Position numbers and translations under genes: made by a program. Shown piece by piece: positions 15,939 to 24,527 of a stretch of DNA of 64,000 nucleotides; position 1 is the stretch's first letter; each line of letters opens with the position of its first letter. The notes under the pieces are model-generated. The model did not search any database and was not told the origin of the DNA. It saw only the letters and a program-made list of their open reading frames with translations. Source of the DNA: CAYGAG01 sp964347765 (GTDB lineage: Archaea; Thermoproteota; Bathyarchaeia; Bathyarchaeales; Bathycorpusculaceae); contig CAYGAG010000004.1 in the NCBI GenBank assembly GCA_964347765.1, positions 30,694-94,693 on the forward strand, read 5' to 3'.

Positions 15939-16760
15939 ATGGGGGCAATGCTTATGATAGAATTTTTATTACCTGTACTAGGATTTCTAATTGGAACTGT
16001 TGCTTCCATGGTTGGGGTCGGCGGCGGTGTATTTATTGTGCCGCTTTTGGCTCTGTTCTATGGCTTTTCTCCGTCCCACGCTGTGGGAACAAGTCTGGCA
16101 ACTATAGTCTTCACTTCACTGGCGGCTACCCTGAACTACTCAAGACAGAATCGAATATACTACAAAACTGGTCTACTCCTAGCTTTGACCACTGTTCCAG
16201 GATCTCTTGTGGGCGCATATCTTACTTCCATCATAGAAGAGCGCCTGCTAGGCTTGATCTTCGCAATATTCCTATTCTTCGTAGCTTTTCGTATGATCTT
16301 CAAGCTGAACTTTTCACGAAGACAACGTCTCGCTGGAGAAAAGAATGAAGAAACCATAGACTCGGAGGATTCATTGTTGAGGGCAAAAAACAAGTTTTCT
16401 CAGGGTGTGGCCTTAGCGTTTTTTGCAGGGATATCCTCTGGTCTATTAGGCATTGGCGGAGGCTCCGTAATGGTGCCCATAATGGCGCTTGCGCTGAAAA
16501 TGTCGATGCATATCACGGTGGCAACATCCATGTTCACGATGGTATTCACCTCCACATCAGGTCTCGTAGAGCACTTCAGACTAAACAACGTCGATCTCAC
16601 CTATGCACTGTTGCTTGTTCTTGGTACGATATTTGGTGCTCAACTGGGTGCCTACACCTCGAAAAGAATTTCGGGCATAGGACTGCGCAGAATCTTTGGA
16701 GTAGTGCTGATTCTTGTCAGTTTAAGAATGATCATGAAGTATGGGCCAGCTTCCTTCTAG
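15939..16760 (+). CDS. TauE/SafE-family sulfite or sulfonate exporter
   Basis: 273 residues, about eight helices in two repeats, each with the family signature GxGGGxxxVPLL (GVGGGVFIVPLLAL near residue 27, GIGGGSVMVPIMAL near 171). The family exports sulfite, sulfoacetate or related organosulfur anions. A 25-residue charged loop separates the halves. An AAAGG sequence precedes the ATG at 15939; the ATG at 15948 is an alternative. A T8 run 100 nt after the stop may end the transcript. There are no direct sulfur genes beside it; the sulfur operon lies at 59-62 kb. Confidence 0.9.
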   Translation: MGAMLMIEFLLPVLGFLIGTVASMVGVGGGVFIVPLLALFYGFSPSHAVGTSLATIVFTSLAATLNYSRQNRIYYKTGLLLALTTVPGSLVGAYLTSIIEERLLGLIFAIFLFFVAFRMIFKLNFSRRQRLAGEKNEETIDSEDSLLRAKNKFSQGVALAFFAGISSGLLGIGGGSVMVPIMALALKMSMHITVATSMFTMVFTSTSGLVEHFRLNNVDLTYALLLVLGTIFGAQLGAYTSKRISGIGLRRIFGVVLILVSLRMIMKYGPASF

Positions 16761-16861
16761 GGCGTGTAACATCTGATCCTGTTCATTCCTCTTTCTGGTA
16801 TATAAATCGAGAAAACGGTAGCCTAGAGACAGATTTTCCAGATAAAAGGCACCTCTACCTG

Positions 16862-16869
16862 TTTTTTTT
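16862..16869 (+). terminator. T8 terminator after the TauE gene
   Basis: Eight consecutive T on the plus strand after a C-rich stretch, 100 nt past the TauE stop and just before the next TATA box. Archaeal transcription ends at such U-runs without needing a hairpin. Confidence 0.5.
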
Positions 16870-16879
16870 CAATATAATG

Positions 16880-16887
16880 CATATATA
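16880..16887 (+). promoter_or_regulatory. TATA box for the lysine-rich peptide gene
   Basis: ATGCATATATACG provides a TATA element directly after the TauE terminator. Initiation about 25 nt downstream (near 16910) would produce a very short transcript covering the small ORF and ending at the T7 run at 17039. Confidence 0.45.
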
Positions 16888-16926
16888 CGTCTACGATTCC
16901 ATACGGAAATCCTGAAAAGCAACGAT

Positions 16927-17007
16927 ATGGGTAACCGCTCAAAGGGAGCAAGCACAATGGCAAAAAGCAAGAAAAAAGGCAAGAAGAAGGGCAAGAAACA
17001 GAAATAG
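16927..17007 (+). CDS. Tiny lysine-rich peptide
   Basis: From ATG at 16927 the frame encodes 26 residues; from the in-frame ATG at 16957 it encodes 16 (MAKSKKKGKKKGKKQK), eleven residues of which are basic. GGGAG lies 8 nt before the second ATG, so the shorter product is favoured. The ORF has its own TATA box (16880) and a T7 terminator (17039), which argues against chance. Such peptides bind RNA or DNA; the comparison in kind is with the 25-residue ribosomal protein eL41, but the sequence is not eL41. Function unknown. Confidence 0.45.
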   Translation: MGNRSKGASTMAKSKKKGKKKGKKQK

Positions 17008-17038
17008 AAGATCAGAACGGCTTCTAATCACCCACTTC

Positions 17039-17045
17039 TTTTTTT
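17039..17045 (+). terminator. T7 terminator after the lysine-rich ORF
   Basis: Seven T follow CCCACTTC, about 30 nt after the small ORF stop. With the TATA box at 16880 it delimits a transcript of roughly 130 nt, which could equally be a small RNA. Confidence 0.45.
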
Positions 17046-17168
17046 CGGACTCGTTCTGCATGTGACTTAGTCGCTTCCACTTGACGCTGCTTCTTGAATC
17101 AATTTTTGAGGATTTGAGACTGTGTTTGCATCAGAGGAGAACTCTGCGCAGTCGTCCGGTCGGAGAAA

Positions 17169-19631
17169 CTAGATTATCCCTTTTCTCTTCAGCATTTTTT
17201 CCAGAATAGGGCGCAGCTTATCGTTTTCGGCCTTGATCTTGTCCTCACCTAGAGAATTCATCTGCTCAGTCATATCTTCGACTACTTGTGCAAACTTCAC
17301 ACCCTCAGCCGCGGAGACGTATTCTACCCTCAATCTTTCCGGACTCAGTCCCAGCTTCTGAAGCATAGGGGCCAAGGCGTCCATTCGAGCCTTCATCTTG
17401 TAGTTTCCACTGATGTAGTGGCAGTCATACGGAAGATGGCAAGCACCTACCAAGACCATGCCTGCGCCACGTCTAAAGGCTTCAAGAATGAAATCTCGAT
17501 CTACCCGTCCTGAACACATTACTCTTATCGGCCTTATGACTGGAGGATACTCGAATCTGCTGGTTCCTGCGAGATCTGCACCAGCATAGCTGCACCAGTT
17601 ACACAGAAACGCCAAGATCTTGCCTTCAGGATTCGTGTCAAGGGCAGTTCTGATCTGGGCGAATATTTGAGCATCTGTGAAGTGCATCTGAGTTATGGCA
17701 TCGGAGGGGCACTCTGCTACGCATGTTCCACAACCATGGCACATGGCTGCGGTAACCTTGGCCGGTTCTCCTTCCTCGGCGTGTATGGCTCCGTAGGGAC
17801 ACTTCTCCGTGCAAATGGCACACTTCACTTTGACGTTCCTGCACTTGTCGGGATCTACAACGGCTATTATGGGTTCGATCTTCCAAGTCTGTTTGGATAG
17901 CACAGTTGCGGCTCTGCCGGCTGCCCCGCTTCCTTGGGATACGCTGTATGGTATATCCTTCAATCCTTGGCATGCGCCTGCTAGGAAAATCCCGTCGGTC
18001 GGGGCGTCTATGGGTTTGAGTTTGGGATGGCTTTCCATGAAGAAGCCGTCTGCGCCTCTGGTTAGGCTGAGTATTCGGGCGACTTTATCTGTGCCTTCCT
18101 TGCGTATGGCTGCTGTGGCTAAGACGACCATTTCAGCTTTCAGCTCGATCGGTTGACCGAGAGTCATGTCCTCGGCATGGATAATCAGGTCTTTTGTTTC
18201 AGATTCTTCGAAGATTCGGCTTACTCTTCCACGTACGAAATTTGCCCCGAGTTGCCGTGCTCGTTCATAGAACTCTTCATATCCTTTGAAGTTGCTCCGC
18301 ATGTCCATGTAGAAGACGTAGACTTCAACGTCGTCCTTGTACTTCTCCTTCAGTTGAACAACGTGTTTCAAAGTGTACATGCAGCAGAAGTTTGAGCAGT
18401 ACGGATATTTGTTCGTGTCCCGTGATCCGACACATTGGATGAAAGCGACGCTGTGGGGTCTCTTCCCATCAGATGCCCTGACAACGTTGCCTGCAGTCGG
18501 ACCGGCAGCAAGTATGAGTCTTTCAAACTCCAGGGATGTTATCACGTTAAGGTATTTACCATAACCATATAGCGGGTCGTCGTATGGCAGGTAGATGTCG
18601 TAGCCTGTTGCTACAACTATTGCTCCTACGTCGAGTTCGATCTCTTCTGGTTCTTGCTCAAGGTTTATGGCCTGTCTTGCCCCACAGGCATCCACACATT
18701 TGTAGCATTCGATGCAGTAATCCTTGTCTAAAGTGTAAATAAGTGGAACCGCTTGGTCGAACGGGACGGATATGGCTTTTCTAACGCCTAAGCTCATATC
18801 CCATTCGTTGGGGTATTCAATGGGACAGACGTCTCTACACTCGCCGCAGCCTGTGCAGTTGTCAGCAATCACATATCGTGGATTCTTTCGAATCTTGACC
18901 TTGAAGTTACCTATGAAACCGCTGACGCTTAGTAGGTCAGAGAAGGAGATTGTTTCAATGTTGGGATGTCGGCCGACATCGACCATTTTTGGACCTTCAA
19001 TGCAGATCGAGCAGTCAAGCGTTGGAAAAGTCTTGTCAAGCTGTGCCATGTGGCCTCCTATACTCTCGCCCTTTTCAAGCAAGTACACTTTGAAGCCCAT
19101 TTCAGCCAAGTCCAAGGCCGCGTTCATCCCGGCTATTCCGCCACCTACAACTAATGCTTTGTTGGTTACTGGAACCTCCATGGTTTCCAGCGACCTTAGC
19201 AGCCGGGCTTTCGCGATAGCCATCCTTATCAGGTCTTTAGCTTTTTCTGTGGCCTCTTCAGGGGTACTAGGGTGACACCAAGAGGAGAACTCCCTTATGT
19301 TGGCCATTTCGAATAGGAATGGGTTTAAACCAGCCTCAGAGACGGTTCGTCGGAATGTAGGTTCATGCATTCGAGGTGAACAGGCGGCTACAATAACGCG
19401 GTTGAGGTTGTGCTCCTCTATTCCTTTTCTGATCTCTTCCTGCCCAGGATCAGCGCAGGTATACCGGTTGTCTTTCACGTAGACGACGTCTGGTAAGGTT
19501 TTGACGAATTCTACAAGCTCCTTTATGTCTATCACGCCGGCTATGTTCAAACCGCAGTGACAGATGAAGACTCCTATCCTTGGCTTTTCAAATGTTTGAG
19601 GCGTTTCTTCCTGCACTGTTTCTTGAGTCAA
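17169..19631 (-). CDS. hdrA: HdrA-MvhD fusion, heterodisulfide reductase-type flavoprotein
   Basis: 820 residues. The order is an N-terminal thioredoxin-reductase-like HdrA domain with CHCG, an FAD site VGGGIAG near 162, the HdrA-specific LDCSICIEGPK motif, two ferredoxin [4Fe-4S] motifs (CTGCGECRDVCP and CIECYKCVDAC), the second FAD half, two more ferredoxin motifs (CAICTEKCP, CHGCGTCVAECP), and a C-terminal MvhD domain with LCNWCSYAGAD. HdrA passes or bifurcates electrons; MvhD links it to a hydrogenase or formate dehydrogenase. The start is TTG at 19631, directly after the polyferredoxin stop, with GGAGGG upstream. HdrB and HdrC are not in the window. Confidence 0.93.
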   Translation of the reverse strand: MTQETVQEETPQTFEKPRIGVFICHCGLNIAGVIDIKELVEFVKTLPDVVYVKDNRYTCADPGQEEIRKGIEEHNLNRVIVAACSPRMHEPTFRRTVSEAGLNPFLFEMANIREFSSWCHPSTPEEATEKAKDLIRMAIAKARLLRSLETMEVPVTNKALVVGGGIAGMNAALDLAEMGFKVYLLEKGESIGGHMAQLDKTFPTLDCSICIEGPKMVDVGRHPNIETISFSDLLSVSGFIGNFKVKIRKNPRYVIADNCTGCGECRDVCPIEYPNEWDMSLGVRKAISVPFDQAVPLIYTLDKDYCIECYKCVDACGARQAINLEQEPEEIELDVGAIVVATGYDIYLPYDDPLYGYGKYLNVITSLEFERLILAAGPTAGNVVRASDGKRPHSVAFIQCVGSRDTNKYPYCSNFCCMYTLKHVVQLKEKYKDDVEVYVFYMDMRSNFKGYEEFYERARQLGANFVRGRVSRIFEESETKDLIIHAEDMTLGQPIELKAEMVVLATAAIRKEGTDKVARILSLTRGADGFFMESHPKLKPIDAPTDGIFLAGACQGLKDIPYSVSQGSGAAGRAATVLSKQTWKIEPIIAVVDPDKCRNVKVKCAICTEKCPYGAIHAEEGEPAKVTAAMCHGCGTCVAECPSDAITQMHFTDAQIFAQIRTALDTNPEGKILAFLCNWCSYAGADLAGTSRFEYPPVIRPIRVMCSGRVDRDFILEAFRRGAGMVLVGACHLPYDCHYISGNYKMKARMDALAPMLQKLGLSPERLRVEYVSAAEGVKFAQVVEDMTEQMNSLGEDKIKAENDKLRPILEKMLKRKGII

Positions 19632-20564
19632 CTATGTTGCCCTCCATCCCAATCGTTTCTCAACAGATTCCTTTGCTTTCTGGGAACCTTTCGCCTTCAA
19701 CTCTTTTGTTATCTCAACGGGTGAAGCTATCTTTTCTAGAGCCTTGTTCCACGCCCCGGAGGCAACCGGTGTATGCCTGACCCAGCCTCGTTGGAGATCC
19801 ATAGCCTCTTCAACAGGGCAAACCGCTTTGCAGGCTCCACAGTAGACGCAGAACATCTCGTTCACATACACTTTGCCATCGGTTTCTAGGAGAGAGAGGG
19901 CGTCTGTTATGGGGCAGACATCTAGGCAGTCTGTGCAGCCGTCTGGGCATTTTTCTTGATGGATGACCAGCTTTCCATGGAAGATTTTTTTGACTTGGAT
20001 GACGCCATCGGGACATTTGAATTCGCAGACTCTGCAGGCTGGGCAGTGTTCTTCATCGATGTTGATCTTGACCTGAAGATTGTCTTTCTCTTCTTCAGAG
20101 AGCGAATCCATGTCTTCCACAACTTCTCCGTCAGTTGTCAGCCTCGTCACTGATATCAGATCTAGGGGACATGCTTCTTCACATTCAATTTTTCGTGCAG
20201 GATATTTGCTTGGATCAACTTGGATGTCACGGATCAGCTGGGGAAAGCTTTCTTTTTCGAGAACTGATAGAACGTGCTCTCCGTTCACTGTTACTTTTAC
20301 CGCTCCGTATGGACAGATTATGTCGCATATCGCGCAGAAGTTGCACTTTTCCAGGTCTATGTTGATTTGTGCGTGCTGAGCTTTCTCTTCAGGGTCTTTT
20401 GGCTGCTTTTCAAGCGTGATGGCTTCTTTTGGACAGGCGAGAGTGCAGATCTGGCATCCGACACACAGTTTTCTATCCACGGTTAAACGGTAGTTTCTGA
20501 CATGTAGAATCCATTCTAATGTCAATTTTTCTGCTGTGTCTTTCTTCACCGTTCTCAAAGGCAT
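19632..20564 (-). CDS. Polyferredoxin with five [4Fe-4S] clusters, Hdr-associated
   Basis: 310 residues. Cluster motifs appear in order: CVGCQICTLACP, CNFCAICDIICP, CPACRVCEFKCP, CPDGCTDCLDVCP and CVYCGACKAVCP, enough for five [4Fe-4S] centres. It resembles FwdF/MvhB-type electron-wire proteins. Its stop abuts the HdrA start, so the pair is one operon and probably one complex in which this protein carries electrons to or from the HdrA flavin. A TATA box at 20634-20644 lies about 70 nt upstream of the ATG. The C-terminal 50 residues are helical without cysteines. Confidence 0.88.
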   Translation of the reverse strand: MPLRTVKKDTAEKLTLEWILHVRNYRLTVDRKLCVGCQICTLACPKEAITLEKQPKDPEEKAQHAQINIDLEKCNFCAICDIICPYGAVKVTVNGEHVLSVLEKESFPQLIRDIQVDPSKYPARKIECEEACPLDLISVTRLTTDGEVVEDMDSLSEEEKDNLQVKINIDEEHCPACRVCEFKCPDGVIQVKKIFHGKLVIHQEKCPDGCTDCLDVCPITDALSLLETDGKVYVNEMFCVYCGACKAVCPVEEAMDLQRGWVRHTPVASGAWNKALEKIASPVEITKELKAKGSQKAKESVEKRLGWRAT

Positions 20565-20632
20565 CGTTACGCCGCTCCACTTGATTCAATCTTTTGTGCA
20601 GCACACGTGAAGTATGGACTAGTATTCTACTT

Positions 20633-20827
20633 TCATATATAGTTTAATCTTGGACTTGAGGCATTTCTAGGAAAACAAGGTTTGGAAAGCGCTACAGGAC
20701 ATTTCAAGCCTTTGATCTTCTTATTAGGATGAATGTCGGCAGTATCTTTTAGAATTTGCTCTTCAAGAAGCTGTGTTAGGATTGCTATAATTATCCTTTG
20801 CTTTTCAAGCTCAAGGTGTTGCGCGTG
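20633..20827 (-). other. Uncertain open frame between methyltransferase and polyferredoxin
   Basis: A 64-codon frame overlapping the methyltransferase 3' end reads LELEKQRIIIAILTQLLEEQ, then a KGLKCPVALSKPCF segment, and looks moderately like coding sequence, but it has no ATG, GTG or TTG and no ribosome site. It may be a decayed gene or chance. The end overlaps the TATA box of the polyferredoxin operon. Confidence 0.2.
20634..20644 (-). promoter_or_regulatory. TATA box for the polyferredoxin-HdrA operon
   Basis: On the minus strand the sequence reads AACTATATATGAAAG, a good TATA element. Transcription would start near 20610 and leave a leader of about 45 nt before the ATG at 20564. Confidence 0.55.
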
Positions 20828-21378
20828 CTATTGGTGCAGACAGCAACATAGCATTTTAAGCGGTCACTCTTCAAAATGATGACTTCAAGACCAGCATTAT
20901 GCAATAATTTCTCGAAGGCTGCTCTGGAAAACTTCTTCTTCAATCCTGTAACGACAAGAGGGGCCGCCGTCTTCAGAACACGTCCTGCCTCTTTAAGAGT
21001 CCTTAATGGATTGGGCGCGTTTTGAATCAACGTAACAGCTAGAAGCAAGTCAAAGACGTTATTCTTGAAAGGTGTATTGTCCGCATCAGCCAAAACCAAC
21101 TCAACTCCATGGTACACTTCGGTTCGCTTTCTGGCGTGCACCAACATCTTTCTTGAAATGTCCAAACCCACGATGGCGCCGGCTTTATTTGACACATGGC
21201 AGAATGACATTCCCGTTCCACAACCTAGATCCAAGAGCCGAAATCCCTTTTGCATGTTTAGACGCTTCATAGCAGCGTCGATCTTTGCATTCTGCTCTTC
21301 AGAGTAGCAATCGTCATAAACGTTCGCACTTGAATCATATCTCCGCATCACGTCCCGCTTCTTCTCCCATTCATCCAA
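20791..21378 (-). CDS. Class I SAM-dependent methyltransferase
   Basis: 195 residues with the UbiE-like Rossmann methyltransferase core: motif I LLDLGCGTGMS near residue 49, the acidic motif II GLDISRKML, and motif IV DADNTPFKNNVFDLLLAVTL. The substrate is unknown; the N-terminal RYDSSANVYDDCY is the type seen in small archaeal methyltransferases. It is divergent from the EndoMS gene with only 59 nt between, so the two may share a promoter region. Confidence 0.8.
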   Translation of the reverse strand: MDEWEKKRDVMRRYDSSANVYDDCYSEEQNAKIDAAMKRLNMQKGFRLLDLGCGTGMSFCHVSNKAGAIVGLDISRKMLVHARKRTEVYHGVELVLADADNTPFKNNVFDLLLAVTLIQNAPNPLRTLKEAGRVLKTAAPLVVTGLKKKFSRAAFEKLLHNAGLEVIILKSDRLKCYVAVCTNSTRNTLSLKSKG

Positions 21379-21437
21379 ATGATAATCCTTCAGGATTTTT
21401 ATGTCTCAAAGACTTCTAAGAATATCGGTGAACATCC

Positions 21438-22217
21438 TTGTCCAGAACCAAGCCCTTCGTCATTCTATCCAACCCGGAGATCGCAGAAGTCAGGAAAGAG
21501 TTCAGAAGCGCAATATCCCAACACAAGACTATACTGGTTGTCGGCAATTGCTGGGTGCACTATCGTGGAAGGGCAAATTCAAAGCTGGAGCCAGGAGAAC
21601 GCATCCTGATGATTAAAGAGGACGGTTCCCTACTCATTCATCGACCAGTCGGCTACGACCCCGTTAACTGGCAGCCACCAGGCTGCGTCTTTCACATCCA
21701 GATTACAGGAGGCCTGCTAAAGGTTCACGCAGTCAGGCAGAAGCCTGCTGAATCAGTCAAAGTGTTCTTCGACAAGGTTCACATGTTCTCGGCTTGGAGC
21801 CTTGAAGATTCTGGGGAATTCTCTTTATATGCAAGTGAAGAAGACATGCAGAAAGCGATCTTAATGAGACCAGACTTTTTAGAAGAAGGATTCGAGCCTA
21901 TAAGCTACGAAAAGAAGGTGGAACCCGGCTTTGTTGACGTGTACGGCACAGACAGGGATGGCAACTTGGTGGTTGTGGAGATCAAGCGCAAGACAGCTAC
22001 AAGCGAAGCCGTTCTTCAGCTAGCGAAATATGTGGAAGCAATCAAAAGCAGGGCAAACCGTCAAGTACGAGGTATCCTTGTTGCTCCAAACATCGCAAAA
22101 GGCGTTCAGACACTATTAGCATCACTTGGACTGGAGTTCAAAGCACTTGACCCAAAAAAATGCGCAAGTATACTGGAGAGAGGTAAGGCAGCAAAACTGG
22201 AAACTTTCTTCGTCTAA
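21438..22217 (+). CDS. nucS: Mismatch-specific endonuclease NucS/EndoMS
   Basis: 259 residues. An N-terminal DNA-binding and dimerisation domain is followed by a RecB-like nuclease domain with the motif FVDVYGTDRDGNLVVVEIKR, giving the catalytic D167, E181 and K183. NucS cuts both strands at mismatches in archaea and actinobacteria lacking MutS/MutL. The C-terminus (KLETFFV) ends in a short hydrophobic tail that resembles a PCNA-interacting motif. Several longer frames overlap the 5' end in other registers; the ATG at 21438 gives the family length. Confidence 0.93.
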   Translation: MSRTKPFVILSNPEIAEVRKEFRSAISQHKTILVVGNCWVHYRGRANSKLEPGERILMIKEDGSLLIHRPVGYDPVNWQPPGCVFHIQITGGLLKVHAVRQKPAESVKVFFDKVHMFSAWSLEDSGEFSLYASEEDMQKAILMRPDFLEEGFEPISYEKKVEPGFVDVYGTDRDGNLVVVEIKRKTATSEAVLQLAKYVEAIKSRANRQVRGILVAPNIAKGVQTLLASLGLEFKALDPKKCASILERGKAAKLETFFV

Positions 22218-22279
22218 TCACAAAATGTCAAGATTTCGTGGTCTCGTACGCTACGTTCGGTCCGTAGGACGCGATTGAG

Positions 22280-22450
22280 ATGATTGGTGAAGGACTGGAC
22301 GCTGAGATCAGGCATTATGTCGATCGCTGCATGTTCTGTGCACAGTGTGCAGAGATCTGTCCGACGAACACAATAAGAATGAGCAAAGAATACCAACTGT
22401 CAGGATTTGACCGTTCTGAGATGGTTCATGAATACAAGAAAGGCCGCTAG
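22280..22450 (+). pseudogene. Remnant of a hydrogenase/complex I-type ferredoxin subunit
   Basis: The 56-codon frame from ATG 22280 encodes HYVDRCMFCAQCAEICPTN followed by an EYQLSGFDRSEMVHEYKKGR tail. This is the second-cluster half of EchF/NuoI-type two-cluster ferredoxins, including the trailing E(Y/F)ELAxxDR segment. The first CxxCxxCxxxCP and the preceding 50-60 residues are absent, and a stop at 22265 closes the frame upstream. No other subunit of such a complex is near. Most likely a decayed orphan, though a working one-cluster protein is not excluded. Confidence 0.55.
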
Positions 22451-22578
22451 GGAAATGTGTCTTACAAGTTGACATCAAAGCCACCTTTCCAGCATTCGCG
22501 GAAACCCAAGAAAAATGATCTGAGAACCGTCTAAGGTTTTGATTCAATTAAAACATTTATCTGCTACAATCCAGTAGA

Positions 22579-22824
22579 ATGGTCGGCGTCTTTCCTATGA
22601 GTCGTACCAAGAAGATCCTCATGGCCTCAATCGGGATAATTCAATCAGTGATCGCCACGTTTCTTTTTGCCTTTGCATGCAGTCTCTATTTCGACTTGTT
22701 CGGCGTCCAAGGCTGGCCGCAAGTCTCGTTGGAGACTCTTCATTCCAATTTATTGATCTTGCTAGTTCTCGGATTTTTATCTATTACAAGCGGATTGTTT
22801 CTTGTTCATGAATCAATAGAGTAA
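22579..22824 (+). CDS. Small two-helix membrane protein
   Basis: 81 residues (ATG at 22579, or 75 from ATG 22597). Helix one spans about 14-36 and helix two about 54-74, separated by a polar stretch. The end (LGFLSITSGLFLVHESIE) resembles the ends of the proteins at 26329 (VGLTNVLGGFLLMGSR) and 29829 (VGVLDIFGGILLLRSR), pointing to a dispersed family. It lies 20 nt before the APC permease gene, so may be cotranscribed. Function unknown. Confidence 0.6.
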   Translation: MVGVFPMSRTKKILMASIGIIQSVIATFLFAFACSLYFDLFGVQGWPQVSLETLHSNLLILLVLGFLSITSGLFLVHESIE

Positions 22825-22844
22825 CAACTTGAAGGAGCTAAAGG

Positions 22845-24344
22845 TTGACGACAGAAAGGAAGTTCGGTCTGCTCAATACGATATTGATAGGGTTGAGCGG
22901 AGCCATAGGGTTTGAAGTCTTCGCTTTGTTCGACTATCCTTACCATGACCTGTCTGGACATAGAATAGTTCTGGCTCTCTTGTTGGCTGGGCTGATCAAT
23001 CTGCTGATCATGCTTAGCTATTCAGAACTGAGCGCAGCCATGCCCACAGTGGGAGGTGAATACACGTACATAAAAAAAGCTTTTAGCGGATACTTATCCT
23101 TCATGTCAGGCTGTTTCCGATGGCTTGCCAGCATCTTCGTAGCCTCACTTGCTGCACTGTTTCTTACTTACCAGCTTGCATATCTCTTCTCGTTCGTTTC
23201 TATGGAGATCGAAACTCTCATTCTGGGCGGGATCCCGTTGATCGCTCCTGTTGTTATAATGTTCTTCACGGTCTTGGATATCAGGGGCAGGAAACAGGTA
23301 GGAAGTGTTTTGGTCGTCTTGTTCCTAGCGATCTTTGCGATTTTCATCAGCAGCGGCATACTTCATGGGCTGACTCCTTTGGAGATTTCTCCTCAAAACA
23401 TTGCTGAGGATGTGCCCAAGGATTTTGCGGCTGCAGTCTACGTTTTTCCAATGTTCTTCGGTGTTAGAGCTTTGGTGGCCAGTGCTACCATGGTAAGACG
23501 CCCAGAGAGAAACGTTCCTAGAGGGATACTCTTGTCTTCGTTGATAATTATACCGTTGTACATAGGTCTCGCTTGCGTAGCTGCTGGAGTGGTTTCCCCT
23601 GAAGAGGTGTCTGAATCTTCACCTTTTCTTCGTCTAGCGGCGCAGAAAATTATGGGACCGGCAGGCGGGCTGTTGATGTCATTCGCAGGGATTGCGGCAG
23701 GCTCCTCTGCCTTGAGTACGTCGATATCAGTCCAGTCAAGCATTGCACAGGGGATGAGTAGAGATGGCTATTTACCTAGAACTCTGCTTTCGAAACATCC
23801 GCGGTTTGGGACTCCCTACGTAGCCCTTATTGTTGGGGCACTTTTCATGGTTCTCTTCAGTTCTACCGGCGTTGTAGCGTTCTTAGCATATGCGGGGAGC
23901 TTTAGTTCTCTTCTGGTCTTTGCCTTCGTCAATCTTTCTCTCCTAAAACTCAGAAATGAAAAGCCTCACATGGACAGACGTTTCAAGACTCCTCTGTACC
24001 CTTTGACTCCCATCTCGGGATTCATAACGTCGATAGTTCTCCTGGTTTTTCCGCTTTACTTAGGGGACGTTCATGCCGTAGATGCGTTGGTCTCTGGACT
24101 TGGAGTTACAGCATTGGCACTGATCACGTATTATCTTCGGATGCTCGGTCTTTGTCGTGTTCGAATAGCAGTGGGCGGAATAAGTCTGGCTGTAGGCGCA
24201 CTATTGACACTGCTTGCTTCGTTGGCTGAAGCTGATATTGTCTCATCCATCTTACCGTATTTCCCAAGCTACGTTGTACTTCTTATCAGCCTATTCTTCA
24301 TAATATCGGGAATCCTAAACGTCTTTCAATCCGATCCAGACTGA
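22845..24344 (+). CDS. APC-superfamily amino acid permease
   Basis: 499 residues, about 12-14 helices. The first helix has the unwound glycine motif of APC carriers (LIGLSGAIGFEVFAL), and the loop after helix five carries FFGVRALVASATMVRRPERNVPRG, typical of amino acid permeases. It would import amino acids or related amines by cation symport or exchange. The TTG at 22845 has GGAG at a suitable distance. The last two helices are extra relative to short members. Confidence 0.88.
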   Translation: MTTERKFGLLNTILIGLSGAIGFEVFALFDYPYHDLSGHRIVLALLLAGLINLLIMLSYSELSAAMPTVGGEYTYIKKAFSGYLSFMSGCFRWLASIFVASLAALFLTYQLAYLFSFVSMEIETLILGGIPLIAPVVIMFFTVLDIRGRKQVGSVLVVLFLAIFAIFISSGILHGLTPLEISPQNIAEDVPKDFAAAVYVFPMFFGVRALVASATMVRRPERNVPRGILLSSLIIIPLYIGLACVAAGVVSPEEVSESSPFLRLAAQKIMGPAGGLLMSFAGIAAGSSALSTSISVQSSIAQGMSRDGYLPRTLLSKHPRFGTPYVALIVGALFMVLFSSTGVVAFLAYAGSFSSLLVFAFVNLSLLKLRNEKPHMDRRFKTPLYPLTPISGFITSIVLLVFPLYLGDVHAVDALVSGLGVTALALITYYLRMLGLCRVRIAVGGISLAVGALLTLLASLAEADIVSSILPYFPSYVVLLISLFFIISGILNVFQSDPD

Positions 24345-24527
24345 GAAACATCTTGGTCTGAGATTTTAGAAGTGATAAAGTGTGGTTGTGTTGCTATTCG
24401 TTGCTGCAGGCTTCTAGAGCTGAACGTATGGATCGAGTTCGATCCTTCTGGAACGCTTCACACCATTTCACGAGATATGAAGTGACAACAGTTCGCGCCC
24501 AATTGGTGTCATCTTTCTGTGATGGAT

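Noticed and set aside
24425..24460. GAGTTCGATCC, a possible tRNA T-loop
   Set aside because: No D-arm, anticodon arm or acceptor stem fits within 80 nt on either strand.
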